Source of the DNA: Streptomyces cyaneus
GTDB taxonomy: Bacteria > Actinomycetota > Actinomycetes > Streptomycetales > Streptomycetaceae
Reading direction: 5' to 3'
Length of the DNA: 64,000 nucleotides
Assembly (NCBI RefSeq): GCF_004028635.1
Contig: NZ_RQJW01000006.1
Coordinates: 124,001-188,000 of the forward strand
The position numbers were made by a program, and so were the translations under genes. The notes beneath the pieces are model-generated. The model made no database searches. It was given only the letters and a program-made list of their open reading frames with translations, and was not told the origin of the DNA. This document shows positions 45,396-53,489 of this stretch, in pieces (the stretch's first letter is position 1; the number at the start of each line of letters is the position of its first letter).

Positions 45396-45423
45396 ATTAT
45401 ATGCGTACGCAAGTACCTGTCCA
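45396..45423 (-). promoter_or_regulatory. Near-consensus promoter of the flavin reductase gene
   Basis: Minus strand TGGACA (45423-45418), 16 bp, TATAAT (45401-45396). The -10 is a perfect match, unusual for Streptomyces. It overlaps the TAA stop of the upstream amidase gene, and inverted TACTTGCG / CGAGTA half-sites surround the -10. Confidence 0.7.
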
Positions 45424-46770
45424 GGGCCCGCCCGTCCAGGGCCCGCTCGCCACATCCAGCAGCACCCTCTCCCGCCCGTGCGCCGCCACCACCTGTAGGC
45501 CGACCGGACACCCGTCGGGCCCGAACCCCGCCGGGATGCTGATTGCCGGATGGCCACTCAGGTTGAACGCCCAGGTGAGCGCGGTGGAGTACCGGTCACC
45601 AGGGCCGTCGTGGCCGTGTGGCGGGGTAGGGGCGGTCGGCGTCAGCAGTAGCCCGGCCTCGGCGAACAGGGCGGCAAGGCGGCTGTCGTTCGCGGCCCGG
45701 ATGCGGTGGGCGAGGGCGAGGGCAGGGTCGGGGGCGGGGTCGGCGCCCGGGGTTCGCAAGGCGAGCCATGCGGGAGCCGGGTCGTCGAGGCGGAGCGGAG
45801 CCCGGAGGCGTACGAGCCGTATCGCACCGGCCTCGGCGAGCCGTACGGCCGCGGAGTGGGCGACGGCTACGACGTCCGGGTCGGGGGAGTCGAAGCCGAG
45901 GTCGGGGGACCATACGGCGGTCGGGACGTCGTCGTACCGGCCGACCGGCCTGTCGTGCGCGCCGGGACCGGGTGGCTCGTCGCGGTCGAAGGAGACCGAT
46001 GGGGTGGCCCGCCCCTCGTTGGCCCCCGACATCACGTCCCAGTACGCCGCCACGTCCTCCACGCACCGAGCGAACACCCCGGGCGCCGCCAGACCCGTAC
46101 GGTCGGCCGACGGCAACCGCCCGTTGCCGGCCTTCAGTCCGACCACCCCGCACCACGCCGCCGGAATCCGCACCGACCCGGCCCCGTCGCTCCCGGTCGC
46201 AAGCGGAACCAGCCCTGCCGCCACAGCCGCCGCGGAACCGGCGGAGGAGCCGCCCGGCGTACGGTCGTACCGCCAGGGGTTGACCGTACGGCCGTACCGG
46301 CCAAGCCCCCAGGTCTGCCAGGGAGTTCCCGGCCCCGGAACGGATGTCGCCCCCACCGCCACACACCCCGCCGCGAGCAGCGGACCCGCCGCACGCAGCC
46401 CATGCCGCCCCTTGACCCCGATCGGCACGCCGGCCAACGGCAGCCACTCACCCGCGCCGACCCGTGCGTCCACCTCGCGGGCCCGCTGAAGCGCCTCTTC
46501 GCCCCACACCTCGAGGAAGGCGCACAGGACGGGGTCGGCCCGCTCGATCCGTTCGAGCGCCGACGCGACGACATCTACGGCACGGAGGGTCCGCGAGCGC
46601 ACGGCTGCGGCGATCTCCACGGCCGACAGGGTGGCGGGCGCGGGCGCGGGCGCGGGGGCGCGTGCGGGCGCGGGGCCGGGATCAGGGTCGGCGTCGGGGA
46701 GGGGGCCGGGGGCGGCGTCAGGGTCCGGGCGAGGGTCGGGGTCGGGAGCGGCGCCGGGTGCGGTCGTCAT
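45397..46770 (-). CDS. Amidase signature family protein
   Basis: 457 residues from ATG 46770. The Ser-cisSer-Lys machinery is readable: Lys in PIGVKGRHG (about 118), cis-Ser in GGSSAGSAAAV (about 176-186) and nucleophile Ser in GSDGAGSVRIPAA (about 195-207). The usual GSDTGGS appears here as GSDGAGS, and VKD is VKG, small deviations that leave the catalytic residues intact. The N-terminal 45 residues are Pro/Asp/Ala repeats (DPDPRPDPD, PAPAPAPA). Substrate unknown. The stop codon is part of the -10 box of the next gene. Confidence 0.85.
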   Translation of the reverse strand: MTTAPGAAPDPDPRPDPDAAPGPLPDADPDPGPAPARAPAPAPAPATLSAVEIAAAVRSRTLRAVDVVASALERIERADPVLCAFLEVWGEEALQRAREVDARVGAGEWLPLAGVPIGVKGRHGLRAAGPLLAAGCVAVGATSVPGPGTPWQTWGLGRYGRTVNPWRYDRTPGGSSAGSAAAVAAGLVPLATGSDGAGSVRIPAAWCGVVGLKAGNGRLPSADRTGLAAPGVFARCVEDVAAYWDVMSGANEGRATPSVSFDRDEPPGPGAHDRPVGRYDDVPTAVWSPDLGFDSPDPDVVAVAHSAAVRLAEAGAIRLVRLRAPLRLDDPAPAWLALRTPGADPAPDPALALAHRIRAANDSRLAALFAEAGLLLTPTAPTPPHGHDGPGDRYSTALTWAFNLSGHPAISIPAGFGPDGCPVGLQVVAAHGRERVLLDVASGPWTGGPWTGTCVRI

Positions 46771-46838
46771 GGGTTGATTCTCCGGGAGGCCACCCCCGCA
46801 AGGGTGAACTCGCAGCCCGGCCCCGCGCGCCTCCAACC

Positions 46839-47363
46839 TCAGCGAGTGCGCCCCGTCAGCCGCGCCAACGCCTCGGCCTCCCGAGGCGGCTGTCCGCTCA
46901 GGTCGCCCAGCCGCCACGCGGGGACCCACGGCACCCGGTACACGTCGATGACCGATTCGATCACCTTGACGCGCTCGGCGAGCGGCCGCGGAAGCCGCCC
47001 CGGCGCGTCCGCGACGAGGACGACGGCATCGAGATCGAGCCCGTGCGGAGCGTGCCCGCGCCGGAACACCTCAAGGGCGTTCAGGGCGGCGGCCAGCCCA
47101 GCCGCATGCGTACGGGCGACGAGCAGCACCGACGGCGGATCGGCGGGCCCGGGCCAGTTACGGCCGCAGTCGTGACCGCCGTAGACCGCGGCGAGCGTGG
47201 AGACACCCGCCCCACCGTGCGTGCCGACCCAGGAGAAGCGCCGGGGCACGGCGGCAGAAGGGGAGGGCGGCGGCGGTTCCTCCGGCAGGGCCACGGGCCC
47301 GCGGATCCAGATCTTCGGCCCCGGTTCCGGCTGCCCCTGCTGCACGTGCATGTCAGTCCGCAT
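46839..47363 (-). CDS. Streptomyces-specific protein, DUF6668-like, with P-loop-like motif
   Basis: 174 residues, ATG start with GAGGAG at good spacing. A Pro-rich N-terminus precedes WVGTHGGAGVSTLAAVYGG (about 45-63), which resembles the deviant Walker A of ParA/MinD-type or secretion-linked ATPases, then VLLVARTHAAGLAAALNALE and a VLVADAPGRLP strand. Such proteins are found across Streptomyces, often near conjugation or secretion-type genes; none is visible here. Function not known. Confidence 0.65.
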   Translation of the reverse strand: MRTDMHVQQGQPEPGPKIWIRGPVALPEEPPPPSPSAAVPRRFSWVGTHGGAGVSTLAAVYGGHDCGRNWPGPADPPSVLLVARTHAAGLAAALNALEVFRRGHAPHGLDLDAVVLVADAPGRLPRPLAERVKVIESVIDVYRVPWVPAWRLGDLSGQPPREAEALARLTGRTR

Positions 47364-47650
47364 GCCCGCACTCCTCCCTCGTCACGCCACCGATCTTCGG
47401 GTCAGGCATGAGAACGCTGTGACGTGGCACAAGCTCCTGGAACGAGTCTGTGACGCCACGGTGACGTCCGCGCGGCGCGCGGCCGGAGAGACTCGACAGT
47501 ACGTGAACGACGTGAGCGACGTGAACGACGTGTAGGACCTGTACGACCGGACCTTGACGCCGGGAAGCGGAGCCCGACCGCGGGAGGGAGCACCATGGAA
47601 CCCGAGTGCGCCGTCCGCGAACTCCCCGACGCATGCGAGTGAGGGAAGCG

Positions 47651-48925
47651 ATGTCTCTACTGAGCCGCGCGAAGAAGCGGGAACAGAAACGCGCCGCGGC
47701 CTCGGCGGCCCCCGTGGCCACGCCGATCGACGTGCGCGTCCCCGCCGCCGGTCCGGGCGCCGACGGTGCGTCGATCGGCGGCGTCCCCGTCACCGCGGCG
47801 CCCGGTGAGGAGATCCAGCACGTCGTTCTGGCCCACCTCCAGCGCATCGCCTTCGCCGCCGGCCACGCCGTGCATGCCACGGTCCACGACGAGCGCATCG
47901 GTTACGTCGTTCCGCTGCGGGTGGACGCGGACGGCTCCAGCCATTTCAGCGCCGAGCCCGTACGGACGGCTCCGCCGGGAGCACCGGGAGCACCGGGAGC
48001 ACCGGGAGCGCCGGAAGCGGCGGCGCTGCAGGGCGTGCCGGGGGAGCCGACGCCGCCGGGGGATGCCGTACGGCTACCTGCGGAGCCGCCCGCCCCCGGC
48101 CCGACACCGTATCGGGACAAACCCACCCATGTCCTACGACCCCTGCCGAGCGCTGTGCAGGACGCCTCGCCCACGTTCCGGTTGCGCGCGCTGCCCGAGC
48201 CGGTGCGGGACGCCGTGCCCGGCACGGTCGCGCCGCCGCTGGGGGAGTTCGGTCCACCGCCCCAGATGGACGCGAGGCCGCTGCCGGTCGACGTACCGCA
48301 AGTCGACGGGCCACGAACCCTCGTACCGCAAGCAGACGAACCCGAGCCCATCCACGTCTCGGACCCTGACCCCGACCCCATGTCCACCCCGCCCCGCGGC
48401 TTCGATGCCGTGGCCGAAGCCGTCCTCGGGGAGGGGGTGCCCACCGCCGCCGACGCCTCGCCCTTCGCTGAACCGTTGGCGCGGATCAACGAGGCCGTGA
48501 CGGCGGGGCGGGCGGCGGAGGCGACGGAGCTTGCGGAGCGGACCGTGGCGGAGGCGTCCGCGGTGCTGGGGGCGGCGCATCCCGAGGTGCTGCGGATGCG
48601 TGAACTCGCCGCGTACGCCGCCTACTTGGCGGGCGATCCGGTGCAGGCGTTCGGGCTCTCCCTCGGCGTGGCCCGGGCTCACCACCACACCCGGGACGCG
48701 GAGGCGGCCTACAGCAGTCTCCTGGGCGCGGCCACGGCCTGGCGGGCCGTACGGGATCCGGCACGGGGTCTCGACCTGGGCCGGGATCTGCTCGGCCTGT
48801 GGACCGAGCTCACGGCCGAGGGCGGTCCGGCCGCCGAGGACATCGAGGAGCTGGAGTCGGCCCGCGCCCGCATGGACCGCCTCGCCGCCCGAGCCGCCAA
48901 ATCGGCCGAACCGCCAAGGAGTTGA
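47651..48925 (+). CDS. Hypothetical protein with C-terminal TPR-like helices
   Basis: 424 residues from ATG 47651 (MSLLSRAKKREQKRAAA), with GAGGGAAGCG upstream. The N-terminal half has a small globular part (HVVLAHLQRIAFAAGHAV, HDERIGYVVPLRVDADG) then a long Pro-rich linker with GAPGAPGAPGAP repeats. The C-terminal 150 residues form TPR-like helix pairs (RINEAVTAGRAAEATELAER, AAYLAGDPVQAFGLSLG). No catalytic motif. Divergent from the DUF6668-like gene; the 287 bp between holds both promoters. Probably an adaptor protein; not identified. Confidence 0.65.
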   Translation: MSLLSRAKKREQKRAAASAAPVATPIDVRVPAAGPGADGASIGGVPVTAAPGEEIQHVVLAHLQRIAFAAGHAVHATVHDERIGYVVPLRVDADGSSHFSAEPVRTAPPGAPGAPGAPGAPEAAALQGVPGEPTPPGDAVRLPAEPPAPGPTPYRDKPTHVLRPLPSAVQDASPTFRLRALPEPVRDAVPGTVAPPLGEFGPPPQMDARPLPVDVPQVDGPRTLVPQADEPEPIHVSDPDPDPMSTPPRGFDAVAEAVLGEGVPTAADASPFAEPLARINEAVTAGRAAEATELAERTVAEASAVLGAAHPEVLRMRELAAYAAYLAGDPVQAFGLSLGVARAHHHTRDAEAAYSSLLGAATAWRAVRDPARGLDLGRDLLGLWTELTAEGGPAAEDIEELESARARMDRLAARAAKSAEPPRS

Positions 48926-49000
48926 TCAGGGGATCAGTGAGTCAGTGACCCAATGAGTCAGTGACCCAGTGACCCAATGAGTCAGTGGCTCACTGGTTCA
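48922..49000. repeat. Tandem repeat seeded at the stop codon of the TPR-like gene
   Basis: From the TGA stop (48923-48925) onward the sequence repeats TGA-containing units: CAATGAGTCAGTG occurs at 48951 and 48975 (24 bp apart) and shorter GTCAGTGACCCA pieces fill the gaps. It ends in a small hairpin CAGTGGCTCACTG just before the convergent M28 peptidase stop. Confidence 0.7.
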
Positions 49001-49005
49001 GCGGC

Positions 49006-49956
49006 TTACTCCGACAGCTCCCACACCGCGTGCGCGACGGCGTCGCTGTTCCGGTTGAGGGCGGTGTCGTTGATGTTGGACGTGGTGTCGCAGGACGAGT
49101 GGTAGCAGCGGTCGAAGGATTGCCCCGACGTACCGCCCCACTTGGCCGCCTGTGCCGCGGTCTTCGTACGGCTCGCCCCCGTGAACAGCCCGCCCACCGG
49201 CACGCCCGCGCTCTTGAACGGTGCGTGGTCGGAGCGGCCGTCGCCCTCGGTCTCGATCTCGGTCGCGACGCCGAGGCCGGCGTAGTAGTCCTTGAAGGTC
49301 TTCTCGATCGCGGGGTCGTCGTCGTAGACGAAGTAGCCGGGGTTCGGTGAGCCGATCATGTCGAAGTTCAGATAGCCGCTGATCTTCGCGCGGTTGGCGG
49401 AGGACAGGTTGTTGACGTAGTACCTCGACCCGACGAGCCCCAGCTCCTCCGCGCCCCACCAGGCGAACCGCAGATGCTTGGTGGGCTGGTAGCCGGCCCG
49501 CGACACGGCGAGCGCGGTTTCCAAGACGGCCGCCGAACCGGAGCCGTTGTCGTTGATGCCGGGGCCGGAGGAGACGCTGTCGAGGTGCGAGCCGGCCATG
49601 ACGACCTGGTTGGTGTCGCCGCCGGGCCAGTCGGCGATCAGGTTGTAGCCGGTACGGCCGGAGGACGTGAACTGCTGGATGGCCGTGGTGTATCCGGCGG
49701 CGTCCAGCTTGGCCTTCACGTAGTCGAGGGAGGCCTTGTAGCCGGGGCGGCCGTGGGCGCGGTTGCCGCCGTTGGCGGTGGCGATGGACTGCAGCTGGGT
49801 GAGGTGGGCCTTGACGTTCGCCACGGGTATGTCCGGTGCGGCGGCGGCCTCGACGTCGGCCTTGGATGCCGCGCCGGCTATGGATCCACTGGTCAGGAGC
49901 GTGGCAGCCGCGACTGCGGCGGTCGCCGACGCGCGCCAGGAGACGGGGAGCTTCAT
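49006..49956 (-). CDS. Secreted M28 zinc aminopeptidase (S. griseus aminopeptidase type)
   Basis: 316 residues. Signal peptide (SWRASATAAVAAATLLTSG, processing near residue 30), short propeptide, then an M28 catalytic domain. The five zinc ligands are readable: His in MAGSHLDSV (about 124), Asp in GINDNGSGSA (about 136), Glu pair in WWGAEELGLVG (about 169), Asp in YLNFDMIGSP and His in DRCYHSSCD near the C-terminus. It removes hydrophobic N-terminal residues from extracellular peptides. Confidence 0.92.
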   Translation of the reverse strand: MKLPVSWRASATAAVAAATLLTSGSIAGAASKADVEAAAAPDIPVANVKAHLTQLQSIATANGGNRAHGRPGYKASLDYVKAKLDAAGYTTAIQQFTSSGRTGYNLIADWPGGDTNQVVMAGSHLDSVSSGPGINDNGSGSAAVLETALAVSRAGYQPTKHLRFAWWGAEELGLVGSRYYVNNLSSANRAKISGYLNFDMIGSPNPGYFVYDDDPAIEKTFKDYYAGLGVATEIETEGDGRSDHAPFKSAGVPVGGLFTGASRTKTAAQAAKWGGTSGQSFDRCYHSSCDTTSNINDTALNRNSDAVAHAVWELSE

Positions 49957-50111
49957 GTGGGGGGCTCCGAATTCCAGGGGGACCCCCGTGGGGTGACCAC
50001 AGGGGATCCACAGTGAATGGGGTGCCTGGATGGTGAGGGTGAGCCTGACTCTCCGTCAAGAGCGCTACTCGGACTTGGAGTTCGGATAGGGAAAACCCTG
50101 CGTTGTGTTCC

Positions 50112-50606
50112 TCACTGCACGCAGAACTCGTTCCCCTCTGGATCCGCCATCACCACCCACTCCCCGCCCGGCTCCTTCACCTGCCGCAGCACACTCGCTC
50201 CCAGCGCCTGAAGCCGCTCGACCTCACGCTCGCGCTCCCCGGCCGGCGCATGCAGATCGAGATGGAGCCGGTTCTTGACGGTCTTCGCCTCCGGTACGCG
50301 CTGGAACAGCAGTCGCCGCCCCAGCCCGGTGCCGCTGTCCTGGTCGTACGGGTCGTCCGGATGCCGTACGGCCACCAGGTCCCGGAAGGCGAGGCGGGCG
50401 TGAAACTCGACGACGGCCTCCCGCGGCAGCGCGCCGAGCTCCAGCAGCCGCTCGATGAACGCGCCGTTGTCCTCGACCTCGTAGTGCAGCGCGGCGGCCC
50501 AGAAGTCGGCCTGGGACTGGGGGTTGGCGCAGTCGACCACGAGCTTCCAGTGGAGGGGGGTGGGGGCGGAGGTGGGGGTGGGTGCGGGTTCGGGTGCCTG
50601 AGTCAT
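50112..50606 (-). CDS. VOC superfamily (glyoxalase/bleomycin-resistance fold) protein
   Basis: 164 residues from ATG 50606 (an ATG at 50618 is possible). After a Pro/Thr-rich start, two beta-alpha-beta-beta-beta repeats: LHWKLVVDCANPQSQADFWA and NRLHLDLHAPAGEREREVER, ending VVMADPEGNEFCVQ, the usual terminal VOC motif. Enzymatic substrate or drug target unknown. Confidence 0.83.
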   Translation of the reverse strand: MTQAPEPAPTPTSAPTPLHWKLVVDCANPQSQADFWAAALHYEVEDNGAFIERLLELGALPREAVVEFHARLAFRDLVAVRHPDDPYDQDSGTGLGRRLLFQRVPEAKTVKNRLHLDLHAPAGEREREVERLQALGASVLRQVKEPGGEWVVMADPEGNEFCVQ

Positions 50607-50716
50607 GCGACCACTCATAGGGGGGCGCGAGCGGGGTGGCAATGGGAATCGCCGGTGACGTCTCAGCCCGTCCGGGGTTTGAGGGCGAGCCCCTGGCGAG
50701 GCCCGTGGCCAAGTCT

Positions 50717-50800
50717 TGACGGGGCGCCTGACGGGGCGCCTGACGGGGCGCCTGACGGGGCGCCTGGCGGGGTGCCTGGCGGGGCTCTTGATGGGGCCCC
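50717..50800. repeat. Seven-unit 12-bp tandem repeat downstream of rarD
   Basis: TGACGGGGCGCC occurs four times exactly (50717-50764), followed by three variant 12-bp units (TGGCGGGGTGCC, TGGCGGGGCTCT, TGATGGGGCCCC) to 50800. In the rarD transcript every exact unit can pair with GCCTGACCTGGGGCGCC at the rarD stop codon, giving alternative stem-loops. Confidence 0.8.
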
Positions 50801-50865
50801 TTCAGGGCCGAAGCGGGGCCAGGGGGCGGCAGCGTCGCCCTGCGGGCGGCGGCCGGCGCCCCAGG

Positions 50866-51819
50866 TCAGGCGTCCGCAACGGCAGGCGTCGGCTTCTCGA
50901 CCCGAGGCGCGCTCAACTCGGCCAACCTGTTCCGCCGCGCGGAGCGCCACGCATCCGCCGTCAGCAACGTCAACGCCAGCCACACCAGCGCGAACCCGGC
51001 CCACCTCTCGGCCGGCATCGCCTCGTGGAAGTACAGGACACCGAGCAGGAACTGGAAGACCGGCGCCAGGTACTGCAGCAGCCCCAGCGTCGACAGCGGC
51101 ACCCGTATCGCGGCCACTCCGAAGCACACGAGCGGCACGGCGGTGACGACGCCGGTGGCCGCGAGCAGCGCCGCATGCCCGGGTCCCTCCGACGTGAACG
51201 TCGACTCGCCGCGCGTGGTCAGCCACACCAGGTATCCCATGGCGGGCAGGAACTGGATCGCGGTCTCCGCGGCCAGCGACTCGACTCCGCCGAGGTTGAC
51301 CTTCTTCTTCACCAGCCCGTAGGTGGCGAAGGAGAAGGCGAGAACGAGGGAGATCCACGGTGGCCGGCCGTACCCGACGGTCAGCACGACCACCGCCGCG
51401 AAGCCGACGCCGACCGCCGCCCACTGCGCGGGGCGCAGCCGTTCCTTGAGGAGCAGGACGCCCATCGCGATGGTGACGAGCGGGTTGATGAAGTACCCGA
51501 GCGAGGCCTCCACCACATGGCCCGTGTTCACGGACCAGATGTACAGGCCCCAGTTGACGGTGATCACACCCGCGGCCACGGCGACGAGCGCCAGCCGCCG
51601 CGGCTGCCGTATCAGCTCACCGGCCCAGGCCCAGCGCCGTACGACGGCCAGCGCGATCGCCACGAAGACGAGGGACCAGGCCATCCGGTGGGCGAGGATC
51701 TCGACCGCCCCGGCGGGCTTCAGCAGGGGCCAGAAGAGGGGAACCAGCCCCCACATCCCATATGCCGCGAAGCCGTTCAGCACTCCTATGTGCCGCTCGC
51801 CGCCCGATTTCCCGGTCAC
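50866..51819 (-). CDS. rarD: EamA family transporter RarD
   Basis: 317 residues, GTG start with GAGGGAGGGG upstream. Ten hydrophobic helices in two EamA repeats; the RarD-specific block YGMWGLVPLFWPLLKPAGAV at the N-terminus and WGLYIWSVNTGHVVEASLGY in the middle are strong matches. RarD proteins are exporters linked to chloramphenicol resistance or metabolite efflux; the substrate is unproven. Confidence 0.9.
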   Translation of the reverse strand: MTGKSGGERHIGVLNGFAAYGMWGLVPLFWPLLKPAGAVEILAHRMAWSLVFVAIALAVVRRWAWAGELIRQPRRLALVAVAAGVITVNWGLYIWSVNTGHVVEASLGYFINPLVTIAMGVLLLKERLRPAQWAAVGVGFAAVVVLTVGYGRPPWISLVLAFSFATYGLVKKKVNLGGVESLAAETAIQFLPAMGYLVWLTTRGESTFTSEGPGHAALLAATGVVTAVPLVCFGVAAIRVPLSTLGLLQYLAPVFQFLLGVLYFHEAMPAERWAGFALVWLALTLLTADAWRSARRNRLAELSAPRVEKPTPAVADA

Positions 51820-51883
51820 GGCCCCTCCCTCGCACCCTCATCCGGCCGCGCCCTTACGACGGCTCGCACGAAGGTAACGCCGA

Positions 51884-51937
51884 ACACCCCCGCCTGTCAT
51901 GTCCGTATCGCCATACGGTCATGACAGGCGGGGGTGT
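51884..51937 (-). terminator. 25-bp inverted repeat, terminator of the quinone reductase gene
   Basis: Arms 51884-51908 and 51913-51937 pair over 25 bp with one mismatch and a 4-nt loop (CGCC); core CCTGTCATG / CATGACAGG. It lies between the quinone-reductase stop (52024) and the rarD start (51819), both on the minus strand, and is likely to insulate the two units. Confidence 0.75.
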
Positions 51938-51947
51938 GGCTCTCAAG

Positions 51948-52027
51948 GCGCCCCGGGGGAAGTTCAGCGCGCCCCCGGGGAGTCCGGTGCGCCCCGGGAG
52001 AGCTCAGCGTGCACCGGGGGAGTTCAG
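51948..52027. repeat. Four 20-bp tandem repeats seeded at the stop codon of the quinone reductase gene
   Basis: Units of exactly 20 bp (type GCGCCCCGGGGGAAGTTCAG) occupy 51948-51967, 51968-51987, 51988-52007 and 52008-52027. The last unit includes the gene's stop (TCA on this strand at 52024-52026) and two others also contain TCA at the same place. Confidence 0.75.
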
Positions 52028-52878
52028 CCCTTGAGCGCGGCTCCGATCGACTCGGCAATCGGAGTGGTCGGACGGCCGGTCAGGCGGGACAGGTCCCCAC
52101 TGCCGATGGCCAGCTCACCCTTCTCGATGCTGGCGTCCACGCCGGCCAGGATCGCGGGGAGCGGCTCGGGCAGCCCCGCGCCGGTCAGAATGCCTACGAG
52201 GTCCTCGACGGACACGGAGTTGTTGGCGATCTCCTTGCCGCTCTGCCGGCTCAGCTCCGCGGCGTACTCGGCGAAGCTCCACGCGACGTCGCCGCCCAGC
52301 TCGTACGTCTTGTTCTCGTGCCCCTCGCCGGTCAGTACGGCGACGGCGGCGGCCGCGTAGTCGGCGCGGGAGGCGGAGGAGACGCGGCCCTCGCCGGCGG
52401 CGTGGGTGACGGCGTTGTACTGGAGCACCGGGGCGAGGTTCTCGGTGTAGTTCTCGTGGTACCAGCCGTTGCGCAGCAGCACGTACGGCAGGCCGGACTC
52501 CAGGAGCGCCTTCTCGGTGCCGCGGTGGTCGTCGGCGAGCGCGGCCGTGAGGCTGCCGGGGGCGCTGGTGTAGGCGAGGAGTGCGACGCCGGCGGCCTTG
52601 GCGGCGTTGATGACGACCGTGTGCTGGCCGACGCGGTCGTTGCCGACCTCGCTGCCGGATATGAGCAGGACCTTGTCGCCGGCCGCGAACAGCGTGTCGA
52701 AGGTGTCGGGGGTGTTGTAGTCGGCGACTGCGATCTTCACGCCGCGCTCGGCCAGGTCGGCGGCCTTCTCGGGGGTGCGGACGACGGCGGTGACCTGGTC
52801 GGCCGGAACCTTCTCCAGCAGCTGCTCCACGACGTGGCGGCCCAGGTGGCCGGTGGCTCCGGTGACGACGATGCTCAT
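52024..52878 (-). CDS. NmrA/QorB-like NAD(P)H:quinone oxidoreductase
   Basis: 284 residues. Rossmann motif VTGATGHLGRHVVEQLLEKV (about 5-24), the SDR-like TSAPGSLT and LLRNGWYHENYTENL blocks match E. coli QorB (YtfG). The divergent HxlR gene is the counterpart of YtfH, as in E. coli. It probably detoxifies quinones or electrophiles using NADPH. Controlled from the palindrome at 52939-52965. Confidence 0.87.
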   Translation of the reverse strand: MSIVVTGATGHLGRHVVEQLLEKVPADQVTAVVRTPEKAADLAERGVKIAVADYNTPDTFDTLFAAGDKVLLISGSEVGNDRVGQHTVVINAAKAAGVALLAYTSAPGSLTAALADDHRGTEKALLESGLPYVLLRNGWYHENYTENLAPVLQYNAVTHAAGEGRVSSASRADYAAAAVAVLTGEGHENKTYELGGDVAWSFAEYAAELSRQSGKEIANNSVSVEDLVGILTGAGLPEPLPAILAGVDASIEKGELAIGSGDLSRLTGRPTTPIAESIGAALKG

Positions 52879-52938
52879 GATCAGAACTCCTTGTGGGGTG
52901 TGTTGGCACTAACCCTAGGAGGTGCGCTAACTCAGCGA

Positions 52939-52965
52939 AAGTACCCACTTTGAAGTAAGGTACTT
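52939..52965. promoter_or_regulatory. HxlR operator between the quinone reductase and hxlR genes
   Basis: Near-perfect palindrome: outer arms AAGTACC (52939-52945) and GGTACTT (52959-52965), inner ACTTTGAAGT (52947-52956). It ends three bases before the hxlR start codon, so binding would both repress divergent transcription and block its own gene. Confidence 0.75.
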
Positions 52966-52967
52966 GC

Positions 52968-53393
52968 ATGGCAGTGAGTACCGGTACGACGGCAAGCGCG
53001 ACAGCGAACGCGACCAGCGCGACGACCGGCAAGTACGTCGTCGGTGAGGAGATGTGCCCCTACCGCCTCGTCCTGGAGCACGTCACCAGCCGCTGGGGCG
53101 TCCTCGTCCTGATCGAACTCCTGGAACGCCCCTACCGCTTCAGCGAACTGCGCCGCGCGATCGGCCGGGTCAGCGAGAAGATGCTCACCCAGACCCTCCA
53201 GACCCTGGAACGCGACGGCCTGATCCACCGCGACGCGAAGCCGGTGATCCCCCCGAGAGTCGACTACTCCCTGACCGACCTGGGCCGGGAGGCAGCGCAG
53301 CAGGTACGGGCGCTGGCGCTGTGGACCAGCGAGCGGATGGGGGAGGTGCAGAAGGCGCGCGAGGCGTACGACGCGCGCCGGGGCGCTTCCTGA
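52968..53393 (+). CDS. HxlR/YtfH family winged-helix regulator
   Basis: 141 residues. A Thr/Ala-rich N-terminus (about 22 residues) precedes the HxlR domain: CPYRLVLEHVTSRWGVLVLI with the conserved redox-type Cys30 position, ELRRAIGRVSEKMLTQTLQT recognition helix and RVDYSLTDLGREA wing. HxlR proteins such as QorR and YodB sense quinones or diamide through this Cys and derepress adjacent reductase genes. Confidence 0.9.
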   Translation: MAVSTGTTASATANATSATTGKYVVGEEMCPYRLVLEHVTSRWGVLVLIELLERPYRFSELRRAIGRVSEKMLTQTLQTLERDGLIHRDAKPVIPPRVDYSLTDLGREAAQQVRALALWTSERMGEVQKAREAYDARRGAS

Positions 53394-53489
53394 ATTGCAT
53401 GCTCGTCCTGGCGCCCTCTTTCCGCTTCCCACGCCCGCTTGCACGCTGGGGGTGGGAAGCGTTGTCTCTCATCGGATCGGGGGCGGGGC

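Noticed and set aside
47364..47650. A small gene between the DUF6668-like and TPR-like genes
   Set aside because: Frames present are short and lack ribosome sites; the stretch is best read as a divergent promoter region.
50717..52027. CRISPR-like arrays at the tandem repeats
   Set aside because: Units are 12-20 bp with no spacers and no cas genes nearby.
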